From: an uncultured Erysipelotrichaceae bacterium
GTDB taxonomy: Bacteria > Bacillota_I > Bacilli_A > Erysipelotrichales > Erysipelotrichaceae
NCBI GenBank assembly: GCA_902803275.1
Contig: CADCPE010000279.1
Location: 1-7,418, forward strand
Length of the DNA: 7,418 nucleotides
Reading direction: 5' to 3'
Shown here: piece by piece, positions 1 through 6,445 of the stretch
How the letters are laid out: the number at the start of each line of letters is the position of its first letter
Position numbering within the stretch: position 1 is the first letter of the stretch
Program-made: the position numbers and the translations under genes
The notes under the pieces: model-generated
Told to the model about the DNA's origin: nothing
The model's database searches: none
Seen by the model: only the letters and a program-made list of their open reading frames with translations

Positions 1-2
1 AG

Positions 3-491
3 AGCTCTCAGGATACAGACGCCGGTCTGATAGATGAAATAAGGGACCAGCGAAATGAAGTAGAGCCTCATATATGTGAGTGACATGTTCAGCGTATCGG
101 CCGGGGTGTTCATCAGCTTCAGGAAAAACGGAGCAGCTGTGATCATGACTACCGAAAGAAAAGCTCCAACGCTCACCGCAACAAAGATTCCCGTTCTTAC
201 GCTTCTGCTGACTTTCTCCATGTTGCCCATTCCGTAATACTGGGCAACCATTACGGTTATGGCCGAAGTCAGACCGTTTACACAGTTGATGATGATGTTG
301 ATGATAGCGGTCGGTGATCCACCGACAGCTGCCAGACCTTCCTTGCCGACAAATCTTCCCAGCACTATGTTGTCGACAAAACCGTAGATCTGCTGCAGGA
401 AATAACTTAATAGGAACGGGAAAAACAGCAGCAGCATCTGTTCCAGAATGTTTCCATGCAGGATATCTTTCTTTGGTCTTCTAAGCAGCAT
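3..491 (-). CDS. MATE-family multidrug/cation efflux transporter, N-terminal part (cut by window edge)
   Basis: The first 163 codons are present; the rest lies beyond the left edge. The protein opens with a short basic cytoplasmic segment (MLLRRPKKDILHGNILEQ) followed by a hydrophobic helix. Then comes QQIYGFVDNIVLGRFVGKEG and later GLTSAITVMVAQYYGMGN, the pattern of Bacillota MATE transporters (usually LFQQLYNLVDTIIVGRFLG and GLTSGFSILVAQ). About four transmembrane segments can be seen, near residues 16-36, 48-75, 90-112 and 130-160. MATE proteins export drugs or metabolites in exchange for Na+ or H+ across the inner membrane; the substrate cannot be read from sequence. The start at 491 is supported by an AGGA about seven bases upstream and by the match to the family N-terminus. 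It begins 20 bases after the small gene at 512-715, so the two are probably co-transcribed from the promoter near 804-832. Confidence 0.88.
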   Translation of the reverse strand, partial: MLLRRPKKDILHGNILEQMLLLFFPFLLSYFLQQIYGFVDNIVLGRFVGKEGLAAVGGSPTAIINIIINCVNGLTSAITVMVAQYYGMGNMEKVSRSVRTGIFVAVSVGAFLSVVMITAAPFFLKLMNTPADTLNMSLTYMRLYFISLVPYFIYQTGVCILRA

Positions 492-511
492 CTCTTCTTC
501 CTGTTCTTGCC

Positions 512-715
512 TTAATTCCCTGTTGCATCTTTTTTCAGCTGTCTGATCAAGGCTTTGTTTCCTTCTTTTATCTTAGACTTATTAAAAACGTTACTCAGAT
601 CTATCTTGCCGACAGGATCCAAGTAATCGTTTCTTATCTTCTTTTCTTCTCTATAAGTAAGGTAGTAATAGCCTTTGCCATTACGATATAAGACATTCGC
701 ATGTCCCTTGGGCAT
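512..715 (-). CDS. small conserved-type protein, basic, YYYLTYRE motif, unknown function
   Basis: This is a 67-residue basic protein. The segment MPKGHANVLYRNGKGYYYLT followed by YREEKKIRNDYLDPVGKID resembles a module seen in small Bacillota proteins, with the pattern LPKG-x(n)-YYYL-x-YRE-x(n)-Y-[LI]-G, followed by a charged helix. I cannot name a function. The frame stays open for 26 codons upstream of this ATG, to a TGA at 794-796. That upstream stretch encodes a charged helix (KAGEKRQKLKEELLN), which the family usually has in front of the LPKG motif, so the true N-terminus may be longer and start at a non-ATG codon. I use the ATG at 715 because it is the only ATG in the open frame, with a weak GAAGAG about nine bases ahead. 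It sits 20 bases before the MATE gene and probably shares its transcript. Confidence 0.6.
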   Translation of the reverse strand: MPKGHANVLYRNGKGYYYLTYREEKKIRNDYLDPVGKIDLSNVFNKSKIKEGNKALIRQLKKDATGN

Positions 716-803
716 ATTGAGCAGCTCTTCTTTAAGCTTCTGCCGCTTTTCTCCGGCCTTTATATTGCCCGAGCAATATTCCCTTTTCCTGACTCACATA
801 ATC

Positions 804-832
804 ATTTTAGGAACTTGCCATACAAAATACAA
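804..832 (-). promoter_or_regulatory. predicted sigma-A promoter for the small gene and MATE transporter
   Basis: On the minus strand the sequence reads TTGTAT (827-832), a 17-base spacer and TAAAAT (804-809). This places the transcription start near 797, just after the end of the 289-residue gene. Start-like ATG codons at the -10 (ATGATTATG) lie at or upstream of this start and are followed by TGA, so they are unlikely to be used. The element also sits inside an inverted repeat (798-806 with 831-839), which may be an operator or chance. Confidence 0.5.
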
Positions 833-849
833 TGATTATCGAGATGATT

Positions 850-1719
850 TCAGATCGAGTTCAGGTAATAGCTCAATTCGTCGTTTTTGTTTAAAAAACG
901 GAATTCTGCGGTGATATCAAGATCGGAAAAATTCTTCAGATAGTATTTATAGAGGTAAGCCTGGCCGATCAGATACCTCTGGTCGATCTCTTTATCGTAA
1001 TAGAATATAAAGCTTATTTCTTTATCACTGATCCGATAGATCTCGTTTTTTGAATTGCGGACAAACTGATATTGAGGGTGCTGTTCAACATACTGTTTCA
1101 GCAGCCGCTGCGCTTTTTTATATATCTTGTCACTTACCTTGATATCTCCTATATGGTCGTGAGCAGCATACAGGGCATAGATGACCTGTTCCTGTTCAAT
1201 GTCCTCGTGATTGTTGTTGAGGTTTGACCACAGATCGTTTGACTCCTTTGCCAGAGACAGAAGCTTCATCACGACATCTTCATCCTTGAGATAGATGTAC
1301 GATTCAACGTTGGTCGATATCTTCTTGCCGCATTCGCTTAAATAGACCGGCTGGAAGAACACAACGTTTTCCAGGTAGAAACTTGAGATCTTTTTCGGGA
1401 TCTGCTTGTCTTTGGATACCCTGAGGATCGCTTCTTTAAATTCAGGCAGGCTCTGATAACCGTTGAGTATGCCGTATTTATCCCACATCGTTTTTACGGA
1501 GGAGACATTGATCCTGCTTACTCTGCCGAATCCGACGATGCCTTTTTCACTCTTGTTTTTATGTTCCTTGTCTTTTGAAAGAAAGAAGACGAGGTCGCCG
1601 GTTGAGAAATCGGAGAAGTTGGTGTTTCTTGACAGCCGCCAAAAATTCATCGTTTTATGGTTGTTCAGACGATGAAGCTCCAGCATTTTCGAATCGGTGA
1701 TGTAAGCTATGGCGGACAT
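850..1719 (-). CDS. EVE/PUA-like domain protein of unknown function
   Basis: This is a 289-residue soluble protein. The N-terminal half has the spacing of EVE-like (PUA-superfamily) domains: FWRLSRN at 26-32, GDLVFF at 41-46, GIVGFGRV at 60-67, and a later strand LENVVFFQPV at 116-125. Such domains often recognise modified bases in DNA or RNA, so a reader role is plausible but is only inferred. The C-terminal third (about 200-289) is not recognised. It contains a Q-x-x-x-Y pattern (Q253 to Y257, in IGQAYLYKYY) like the helix of some PD-(D/E)XK nucleases, but I see no convincing ExK, so I do not call it a nuclease. The ATG at 1719 follows the Card1-like gene after 17 bases, with only a weak purine-rich leader. 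It therefore looks like the last gene of the dnaX-recR transcription unit and a functional partner of that gene. No clear terminator follows. Confidence 0.7.
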   Translation of the reverse strand: MSAIAYITDSKMLELHRLNNHKTMNFWRLSRNTNFSDFSTGDLVFFLSKDKEHKNKSEKGIVGFGRVSRINVSSVKTMWDKYGILNGYQSLPEFKEAILRVSKDKQIPKKISSFYLENVVFFQPVYLSECGKKISTNVESYIYLKDEDVVMKLLSLAKESNDLWSNLNNNHEDIEQEQVIYALYAAHDHIGDIKVSDKIYKKAQRLLKQYVEQHPQYQFVRNSKNEIYRISDKEISFIFYYDKEIDQRYLIGQAYLYKYYLKNFSDLDITAEFRFLNKNDELSYYLNSI

Positions 1720-1736
1720 TTCTTTATCTCATTATC

Positions 1737-2867
1737 TCAGGTCAACTGGTCGTATTTATAGGTCCCTTCACAGATCTCCATGAATATGGCGGCAGCGCCT
1801 TTGTTTAGAAGCGACGATTTATCGACGACATATATTCCAAGCTCTATCGATTTGGCATAGATGCTTGGATAGCGGCGGTCAAGTTCCTCGCCCACAAACA
1901 TGACGGCTTTGGACCTGCTGTTGCCAAACATCCGGTTGTGGACAAAGATCTCGTTGAGGTCGTCGGTCGTGGCCTTGGATGACTTGCAGGAACAGAACAG
2001 CAGCTGATTGTCCTTGATGACCAGGCAATCGATCTCGCATCTTACCGGATGAGAATATTTCTCGTCAGAAAAATCAATGATGACGGACATCTTTATATCA
2101 TCAAAATAACCGGGTTCATTCAGTTTTATATAGAGATAGTTTTCTAGGAAGGTTCCGGAGACCATCACGATATCCCTGATGCTGCGGTTAATGAAACAGA
2201 TTCGATCATCAGCCAGTCTGAACAGCTGATCGATGTTGTTGAAGACGTTTCCTGTGAGCAGTTCGTCATGATCCCTTTTATTTATGGCATACTCATAATT
2301 GCCCAGGTAATTATTATCACTCATCTTGCTGTTGACCAGCGTCATATATTTGATAAAGGAGCTGTAGTCATCAAGGTTTGTTTCGACCAGTTTTGTGATC
2401 GTCTCCTTGTTTTCTTTTTCTTTGACGTTGTGATGAAGCTGACTGACGATCTCCCCGCCTCTTAAGCGCAGCGCATCTTCAATATTCAGTTTCACGACCT
2501 CGACATCCAGCACTTTATGACTGCGGTAATCCTTGATGAGGTTTTCTTCGGCATCATAATAGATGATCTGGTTGTTGTACTTTTCACACATATCGAACAG
2601 CACCAGTGAAAGATATTTTGCTCCACCCACATCGACGATCGTGTTTTCATCGATCAGTTCATTCAGCTGCCTTTCGTCATCTTCCAGCTGCACGAAATGC
2701 AGGCCGATGTTCTTGTGCCTTCTGATCACTTTGGTGATGTTGTTGAAAGAAGTCCTTGGCACTTCGTGGTGATAGACATAAAAAACCTCGTCAACGTCAA
2801 GACTTATCTCGTTTATGACGTTGTTAAGAGGTTCTTTGTCGTCGTATACGGTTAGAAGTTTATTCAT
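1737..2867 (-). CDS. Card1/DUF1887-like CARF-domain protein with C-terminal nuclease-like domain
   Basis: This 376-residue protein has three recognisable parts. Residues 1-120 form a Rossmann-type region ending in VDVGGAKYLSLVLF (78-91), which matches the TGGTKxM-type ligand motif of CARF domains in this family. Residues 127-138 (LNIEDALRLRGG) match the family's linker. Residues 237-300 contain SGTFLE (E242), EIDCLV (D280) and FCSCKSS (K295), the layout of a PD-(D/E)XK nuclease core. Known relatives (Card1, Can2) are accessory effectors of type III CRISPR systems that cut nucleic acid when bound to cyclic oligoadenylate. Here the usual acidic residue before CK is S293, so catalysis is uncertain. 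The start ATG overlaps the recR stop by eight bases (ATGAATAA), implying translational coupling. No CRISPR locus or cyclase is visible, so its ligand and role are unknown. A link to DNA damage or phage defence is an inference from position. Confidence 0.75.
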   Translation of the reverse strand: MNKLLTVYDDKEPLNNVINEISLDVDEVFYVYHHEVPRTSFNNITKVIRRHKNIGLHFVQLEDDERQLNELIDENTIVDVGGAKYLSLVLFDMCEKYNNQIIYYDAEENLIKDYRSHKVLDVEVVKLNIEDALRLRGGEIVSQLHHNVKEKENKETITKLVETNLDDYSSFIKYMTLVNSKMSDNNYLGNYEYAINKRDHDELLTGNVFNNIDQLFRLADDRICFINRSIRDIVMVSGTFLENYLYIKLNEPGYFDDIKMSVIIDFSDEKYSHPVRCEIDCLVIKDNQLLFCSCKSSKATTDDLNEIFVHNRMFGNSRSKAVMFVGEELDRRYPSIYAKSIELGIYVVDKSSLLNKGAAAIFMEICEGTYKYDQLT

Positions 2868-3456
2868 CTGTTATCTTCCTGCGATTATCCATAGCCTTGA
2901 TCAGAGTCAGGTCATCGGCGTAGTCAAGAGACGAGCCCATCGGCAGACCGTGTGCCAGCCTGGTGACAAGTACGCCTTTGTCTTTGAGGATCTTGTCAAG
3001 GTATAAAGCCGTCATCTCACCATCCATAGTCGGTGAGGTTGCGATAATAACTTCTTTTGTTTCTTCGTTGATCCTTTTTAACAGCGAATCAATATTGATG
3101 TCTTCAGGGAAGACCCCCTTGGAAGATGACACCAGTCCATTGAGCACGTGATACACCCCTTTATAGGAACCGGTCTTTTCGATCGCGACCACGTCCTGAG
3201 CATATGCTACAACCATGATCTGGCTTCTGTTTCTGGTCGTGTCTTTGCAGAAAAGGCACTCGTCCTCGTCGCTCAGGAATCCGCAGATCCTGCATCTTCT
3301 GATGTTCTTTACTTTCTTGATCGTCTCAACGATCTCGTCTATCGTTTCGCTGTCCTTTTCCAGCAGCGCGAAGGCATAGCGTTGAGCGCTCTTGTTGCCG
3401 ACACCTGGCAGTTTTTCAAACAGGTCTATCAGACTTTCAAAATTACTTGGGTACAT
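2860..3456 (-). CDS. recR: recombination mediator protein RecR
   Basis: This 198-residue protein has the full RecR architecture. A helix-hairpin-helix lies at 16-24 (LPGVGNKSA), a four-cysteine zinc finger at C55, C58, C67 and C70, a Toprim domain from about 80 to 160 (AYAQDVVAIEKTG, YHVLNG, ATSPTMDGEMTALYL), and the C-terminal signature THGLP-like HGLPMGSSLDYADDLTL. RecR works with RecO and RecF to load RecA on SSB-coated single-stranded DNA at gaps and stalled forks. The length is normal. Parts of the Toprim region depart from the family: residues 110-117 read SSSKGVFP where SPLDGIGP is usual, and A84 stands where E or Q is common. It starts two bases after the ybaB stop with no strong ribosome-binding site, so it probably depends on coupling. 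It is in the classic dnaX-ybaB-recR order and overlaps the next gene by eight bases. Confidence 0.96.
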   Translation of the reverse strand: MYPSNFESLIDLFEKLPGVGNKSAQRYAFALLEKDSETIDEIVETIKKVKNIRRCRICGFLSDEDECLFCKDTTRNRSQIMVVAYAQDVVAIEKTGSYKGVYHVLNGLVSSSKGVFPEDINIDSLLKRINEETKEVIIATSPTMDGEMTALYLDKILKDKGVLVTRLAHGLPMGSSLDYADDLTLIKAMDNRRKITDE

Positions 3457-3458
3457 TT

Positions 3459-3764
3459 CTACTTGATCGGAAGCCCCATGGCTGAAGCCATGCCGCCGAA
3501 TTTTTCCTTCTTTTCATCATCTGCCTGATCGATCGCGTCGTTGACGGCGATCATGATCAGATCTTCGATCATTTCCTTGTCATCAGGATTCAGAATCGAC
3601 GGATCGATGTTTACCGCAAGTACGCGGTTGTCACCGTTGATCGTAACCTTCACCAGACCATTGGAAGCAGTTCCTTCATATTCGTGTTCCTTGATCTGGT
3701 CGCTCATTTTTTCCAGTTCTTTCTGCATGGCCTGTGCCTGCTGCATCAGTTTATTGATATCCAT
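3459..3764 (-). CDS. ybaB: YbaB/EbfC family nucleoid-associated DNA-binding protein
   Basis: This 101-residue protein begins MDINKLMQQAQAMQKELEKM, the coiled-coil start of the YbaB/EbfC family. The central GLVKVTINGDNRVLAVNIDP and the helix DLIMIAVNDAIDQAD are also typical. Members are dimers that bind DNA and are usually encoded between dnaX and recR. They have been linked to nucleoid organisation and DNA repair, though the precise role is unsettled. I place the start at the ATG at 3764, because a strong GAGGAG (3770-3775) lies five bases upstream and ends in the last codons of dnaX. The upstream in-frame GTG at 3770 would lie within that ribosome-binding site and is less likely. The dnaX stop is at 3767-3769, two bases before this start. 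Confidence 0.93.
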   Translation of the reverse strand: MDINKLMQQAQAMQKELEKMSDQIKEHEYEGTASNGLVKVTINGDNRVLAVNIDPSILNPDDKEMIEDLIMIAVNDAIDQADDEKKEKFGGMASAMGLPIK

Positions 3765-3766
3765 AA

Positions 3767-5404
3767 TCACTCCTCGATTTTTAATGAATCTCCGAAGATG
3801 CTTCTAAGCCTGTCTTCGGTCGATTCTTCCTTTTTCTCTTCTATTTTATATTTTTCGATATATACCGGTCGATTTCGCATTTCGGCCGGTGTTTTTTTAT
3901 ACAGTTCGATCAATTCGTTTTTCTTCTTTTCATCGATCGCATAGATCATCTTGTCGATACCGAACTCCTTGTTGATGAACCTGTAGAGTTCTTCGTTGGT
4001 AGACTTGGTGTTGATGCTGTCGGCCTGCATACGCTTTCCGCAGACGATGATGGCATCCTTGTTCGAGGCAAACAGTTCCGTACCGATCAGAAGCTGATAG
4101 AACTTGCGCTTATCCGGTTCATACTGGAACAGCACAAGCTTGTTGTAGATTATCTGGTCGGCGATCTTGAGGTCTCTGTTGGCATCCAGCAGGATGGACA
4201 GCAGCAGATCGTTCTCCGGTTCGACCACAAAGCTGTCAACTTTCTCTTCGACCGGTTCTGCCTTTCTTTCCGGTTGCTTTTCGACCGGTTCCTCTTGCGG
4301 CCTGTTTGCTTCCGGTGCCTTTACACCCGTTTTTGTACTGGCCATCTGGATCAAGGCAAGTTCCAGATAAGACAGGAAGTTGGCATTCTGTTTTTCCCGG
4401 GAAATTACTTCTTCCAGATTCTTTGCATCCTTTAACAGGTTCTCAGTCGGAACAAGTTTCATGATGTCCTGAGCTTCGATCGCGGTGACCCTGCTGAGCA
4501 GGTTCTCTTTGCCCTGGTCGGAATAGATCAGAACATCCTTGATTATCTCGATCATATCGACCGCCAGTCTCTTGGTATCCATGCCCTGGCCATACATTTC
4601 TCTTAGCTTCCTTACTACTTCGCTGATGTCGTTGGTGTGAACCTTCTTGTAGAGATCTACTTCCTCAGAGGTCGATGTCAGACCGAAGATGTGTTCAACA
4701 TCTTCAAGTTTGACTTCGTCAGGATTGTATGCCAGACACTGTTCAAGCAGTGACAGCGCATCGCGCATTCCGCCTTCTGCCAGTCGGGCGATCTCTTCCA
4801 CCGCTTTTTCTTCGTAAGGAATCTTCTCGGCGTTCAGTACTTCGATCGTTCTCTTTTTTATCTCATAGAGATTGATCTTTGAAAAGTTATATCTCTGACA
4901 TCTGGACAGCACGGTCGGAATGACTTTCTGCGGATCGGTCGTTGCCAGGATGAAGATGACGTGTGCAGGCGGCTCTTCAAGCGTTTTAAGCAGTGCGTTG
5001 AAAGCCTGCGTCGTCAGCATGTGCACCTCATCGATGATGTAGACTTTATATTTTCCCAGCATCGGTGCATACGGGACCTGTTCGATTATTTCGCGGATGT
5101 CGTCAACGCCGTTGTTGCTGGCGGCATCAAGTTCGATTATGTCCGGATGATTACCTTCCAGATAGGCCTTGCAGTTTTCGCATTTGTCACAGGCTTCGTT
5201 CTTGAACTTCTCACAGTTGATGGCTTTCGCAAAAAGCTTGGCGATCGTTGTCTTGCCTGTACCTCGCGGTCCGGCAAAAAGATAGGCATGAGCTATCTTG
5301 TTGTTTCTGATCGCATTGACCAGGGTCTTGATTATATAATCCTGACCGACAACTTCGGAAAATTTTGCGGGTCTGTATGTTCTGTAAAGCACCTGATAAG
5401 CCAT
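3767..5404 (-). CDS. dnaX: DNA polymerase III subunit tau (clamp loader ATPase)
   Basis: This 545-residue protein (B. subtilis DnaX is similar in length) is the ATPase of the sliding-clamp loader and holds polymerases at the fork. Seen in order: AYQVLYRTYRP at the start, Walker A GPRGTGKT at 45-52, zinc-binding cysteines C64, C72, C75 and C78, Walker B IIDEVH at 123-128, LEEPP, sensor-1 ATTDPQKV, the SRC arginine finger at 167-169, and the sensor-2 region GGMRDALSLLEQ. After domain III (to about 350) there is a Glu/Pro-rich linker (about 352-395) with repeated EPVE, then a divergent tau C-terminal domain. I choose the ATG at 5404 because MAYQVLYRTYRP matches the family; an ATG six codons upstream (5422) has no ribosome-binding site. 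I see no slippery sequence placed to make a gamma form. The coding region also contains the palindrome TTTCCCGGGAAA at 4393-4404. Confidence 0.96.
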   Translation of the reverse strand: MAYQVLYRTYRPAKFSEVVGQDYIIKTLVNAIRNNKIAHAYLFAGPRGTGKTTIAKLFAKAINCEKFKNEACDKCENCKAYLEGNHPDIIELDAASNNGVDDIREIIEQVPYAPMLGKYKVYIIDEVHMLTTQAFNALLKTLEEPPAHVIFILATTDPQKVIPTVLSRCQRYNFSKINLYEIKKRTIEVLNAEKIPYEEKAVEEIARLAEGGMRDALSLLEQCLAYNPDEVKLEDVEHIFGLTSTSEEVDLYKKVHTNDISEVVRKLREMYGQGMDTKRLAVDMIEIIKDVLIYSDQGKENLLSRVTAIEAQDIMKLVPTENLLKDAKNLEEVISREKQNANFLSYLELALIQMASTKTGVKAPEANRPQEEPVEKQPERKAEPVEEKVDSFVVEPENDLLLSILLDANRDLKIADQIIYNKLVLFQYEPDKRKFYQLLIGTELFASNKDAIIVCGKRMQADSINTKSTNEELYRFINKEFGIDKMIYAIDEKKKNELIELYKKTPAEMRNRPVYIEKYKIEEKKEESTEDRLRSIFGDSLKIEE

Positions 5405-5410
5405 ACCTAT

Positions 5411-5416
5411 ATTATA
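5411..5416 (-). promoter_or_regulatory. possible -10 element (TATAAT) for the dnaX operon
   Basis: A perfect TATAAT on the minus strand ends six bases before the dnaX ATG (5404). If used, transcription would begin at or next to the start codon and give a leaderless or near-leaderless mRNA. The -35 region is weak: the best match, CTGATA, has a 19-base spacer. The only AGG before the ATG is one base away, too close for a normal ribosome-binding site, which fits a leaderless start. The terminator just upstream means dnaX needs its own promoter nearby. Confidence 0.4.
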
Positions 5417-5452
5417 GCGCATGAGCTTTATCTTTTATCAGGAACACCAAAC

Positions 5453-5475
5453 AAAAAAGCCTTCATTTCAGGCTT
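5453..5475 (-). terminator. rho-independent terminator after tadA
   Basis: On the minus strand, AAGCCT (5470-5475), a seven-base loop and AGGCTT (5457-5462) form a hairpin that runs directly into a T-run (TTTTTTG). It begins 16 bases past the tadA stop codon and lies before the dnaX start, so it separates the membrane-protein/tadA unit from the dnaX operon. Confidence 0.8.
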
Positions 5476-5491
5476 GTCTGTACTGCTCCGT

Positions 5492-5938
5492 CTATTTTGT
5501 TCTCTTGTTTCTGAAAAATTCCTTAAGTATCGCAGAGCACTCGTCTTCATCGATGCCGCCTTTTATCTGCGGATAATGATTGAGGTTTCTGATGCGCTTG
5601 AATTTAACGTTTGATACCAGCGCTCCACCCTTGGGGTCTTTGCAGCCAAAGAAGATCCTGTCGATCCTTGAATTGACGATCGCGCCTGTGCACATCATGC
5701 ACGGTTCAAGAGTTACATAAAGATCGCAGCCTTTTAGGTTCCAGTTATTCAGTTTTCTGGCTGCCTTGATCATGCATTCGATTTCCGCATGAAAGACGGC
5801 ACAGTTTTTCTTTTCTTTCCGGTTATGCGCCCTTGCAATTATCTTTTCCTCTTTGACGATCACACACCCTACAGGAACTTCATCTTCCTTGAACGCCTTT
5901 TCAGCTTCCCTGTAGGCTTCTTTCATATATATGTTCAT
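5492..5938 (-). CDS. tadA: tRNA-specific adenosine deaminase TadA
   Basis: This 148-residue enzyme converts adenosine 34 (wobble position) of tRNA-Arg(ACG) to inosine, which is needed to read CGN codons. The zinc deaminase motifs are complete: HAE at 50-52 (H50 zinc ligand, E52 proton shuttle) and PCMMC at 79-83 (C80 and C83 zinc ligands). EVPVGCVIV at 20-28, ARAHNRKEK and YVTLEPCMMCTGAI are typical of TadA rather than of cytidine deaminases. The longer open frame to 6022 would add 28 residues unlike the family, so I start at the ATG at 5938, which overlaps the stop of the upstream membrane-protein gene (ATGA). There is no strong ribosome-binding site, which suggests translational coupling. 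A terminator follows. The position beside ffs, dnaX and serS is the usual Bacillota arrangement. Confidence 0.95.
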   Translation of the reverse strand: MNIYMKEAYREAEKAFKEDEVPVGCVIVKEEKIIARAHNRKEKKNCAVFHAEIECMIKAARKLNNWNLKGCDLYVTLEPCMMCTGAIVNSRIDRIFFGCKDPKGGALVSNVKFKRIRNLNHYPQIKGGIDEDECSAILKEFFRNKRTK

Positions 5939-6420
5939 TTTATTATCAGACTCATTATCGAAGATATAACGGCAGCGACAAGCGGAAAGCCCACCAGAGT
6001 CCCTATCCACTTTTTGATCCATGCCTTTCTATTTATATAAGGTTTGAGGTCTTCGGTTCCCGGAATTTCCCAGGCTTTTGTGTGATTTACCCAATACCAG
6101 TCAATGAACAGGCGGTCAAATACGCCTTCGATAAGAAGAATGGCGCTTATCTGTATAAACGGATCCATAAATCCCCTGACCCTGTTTATTACATAGACAA
6201 ATATGATCACCAGGATAAAATATGGCAATATTCCATAAAAGAGGAATTTTTTCTGATTTATCCTGATCTTTTCTTTACTTATCAGGCCAAGTTCTTCCAC
6301 TCTTTTTTGTACGTCTTCTTCATAGAAGAAGGCCATATTGTGTGCGCCGTTGGCGATTCCTGTTACACAGCTAAGCAGCACTATTGCGGCGGCCGTTATT
6401 CCTTCAAATATTATCATCAT
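5935..6420 (-). CDS. uncharacterised four-helix membrane protein
   Basis: This 161-residue protein has about four transmembrane segments, near residues 7-29, 59-79, 86-104 and 138-160. A charged loop (about 33-58, EEDVQKRVEELG) separates the first two. Between helices 3 and 4 is a motif that looks conserved and functional, DRLFIDWYW followed by KAWEIPGTEDLKPYI (115-129), ending in a basic patch RKAWIKKW. I have the impression of similar proteins in Bacillota, but I do not know a name or function. It starts about 25 bases after the SRP RNA gene, from an ATG at 6420 (a second ATG follows directly at 6417) with a weak GAGAAG upstream. Its TGA overlaps the tadA ATG. It may be transcribed by read-through from ffs, since no separate promoter is evident. 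Confidence 0.82.
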   Translation of the reverse strand: MMIIFEGITAAAIVLLSCVTGIANGAHNMAFFYEEDVQKRVEELGLISKEKIRINQKKFLFYGILPYFILVIIFVYVINRVRGFMDPFIQISAILLIEGVFDRLFIDWYWVNHTKAWEIPGTEDLKPYINRKAWIKKWIGTLVGFPLVAAVISSIMSLIIK

Positions 6421-6445
6421 CTTGCTGATCTTCTCTTTCTAATAA

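Noticed and set aside
798..839. Nine-base inverted repeat ATAATCATT / AATGATTAT as a terminator after the EVE-like gene
   Set aside because: It is A/T-only apart from two pairs, has a 24-base loop and no T-run. It more likely reflects promoter sequence, or is an operator at best.
3142..3157. CACGTG core inside recR as a fourth parS
   Set aside because: By alignment only 11 of 16 positions match, and the palindrome is broken.
3148..3528. Plus-strand open frame of 126 codons opposite recR and ybaB
   Set aside because: It is antisense to conserved genes and its composition is that of a reverse-complement shadow.
3846..3935. A-rich stretches in dnaX that might be a programmed frameshift site making a gamma form
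   Set aside because: The runs read GAG AAA AAG and AAG AAG AAA in frame, not A-AAA-AAG, and lie near the C-terminus rather than after domain III.
4245..4293. Short repeats of CGACCGGTT
   Set aside because: They encode the repeated EPVE of the tau linker and are too short and local to be a mobile or CRISPR repeat.
4961..5614. Plus-strand open frame of 217 codons across dnaX and tadA
   Set aside because: It is antisense to two certain genes, crosses the terminator and promoter region, and has no ribosome-binding site or recognisable motif.
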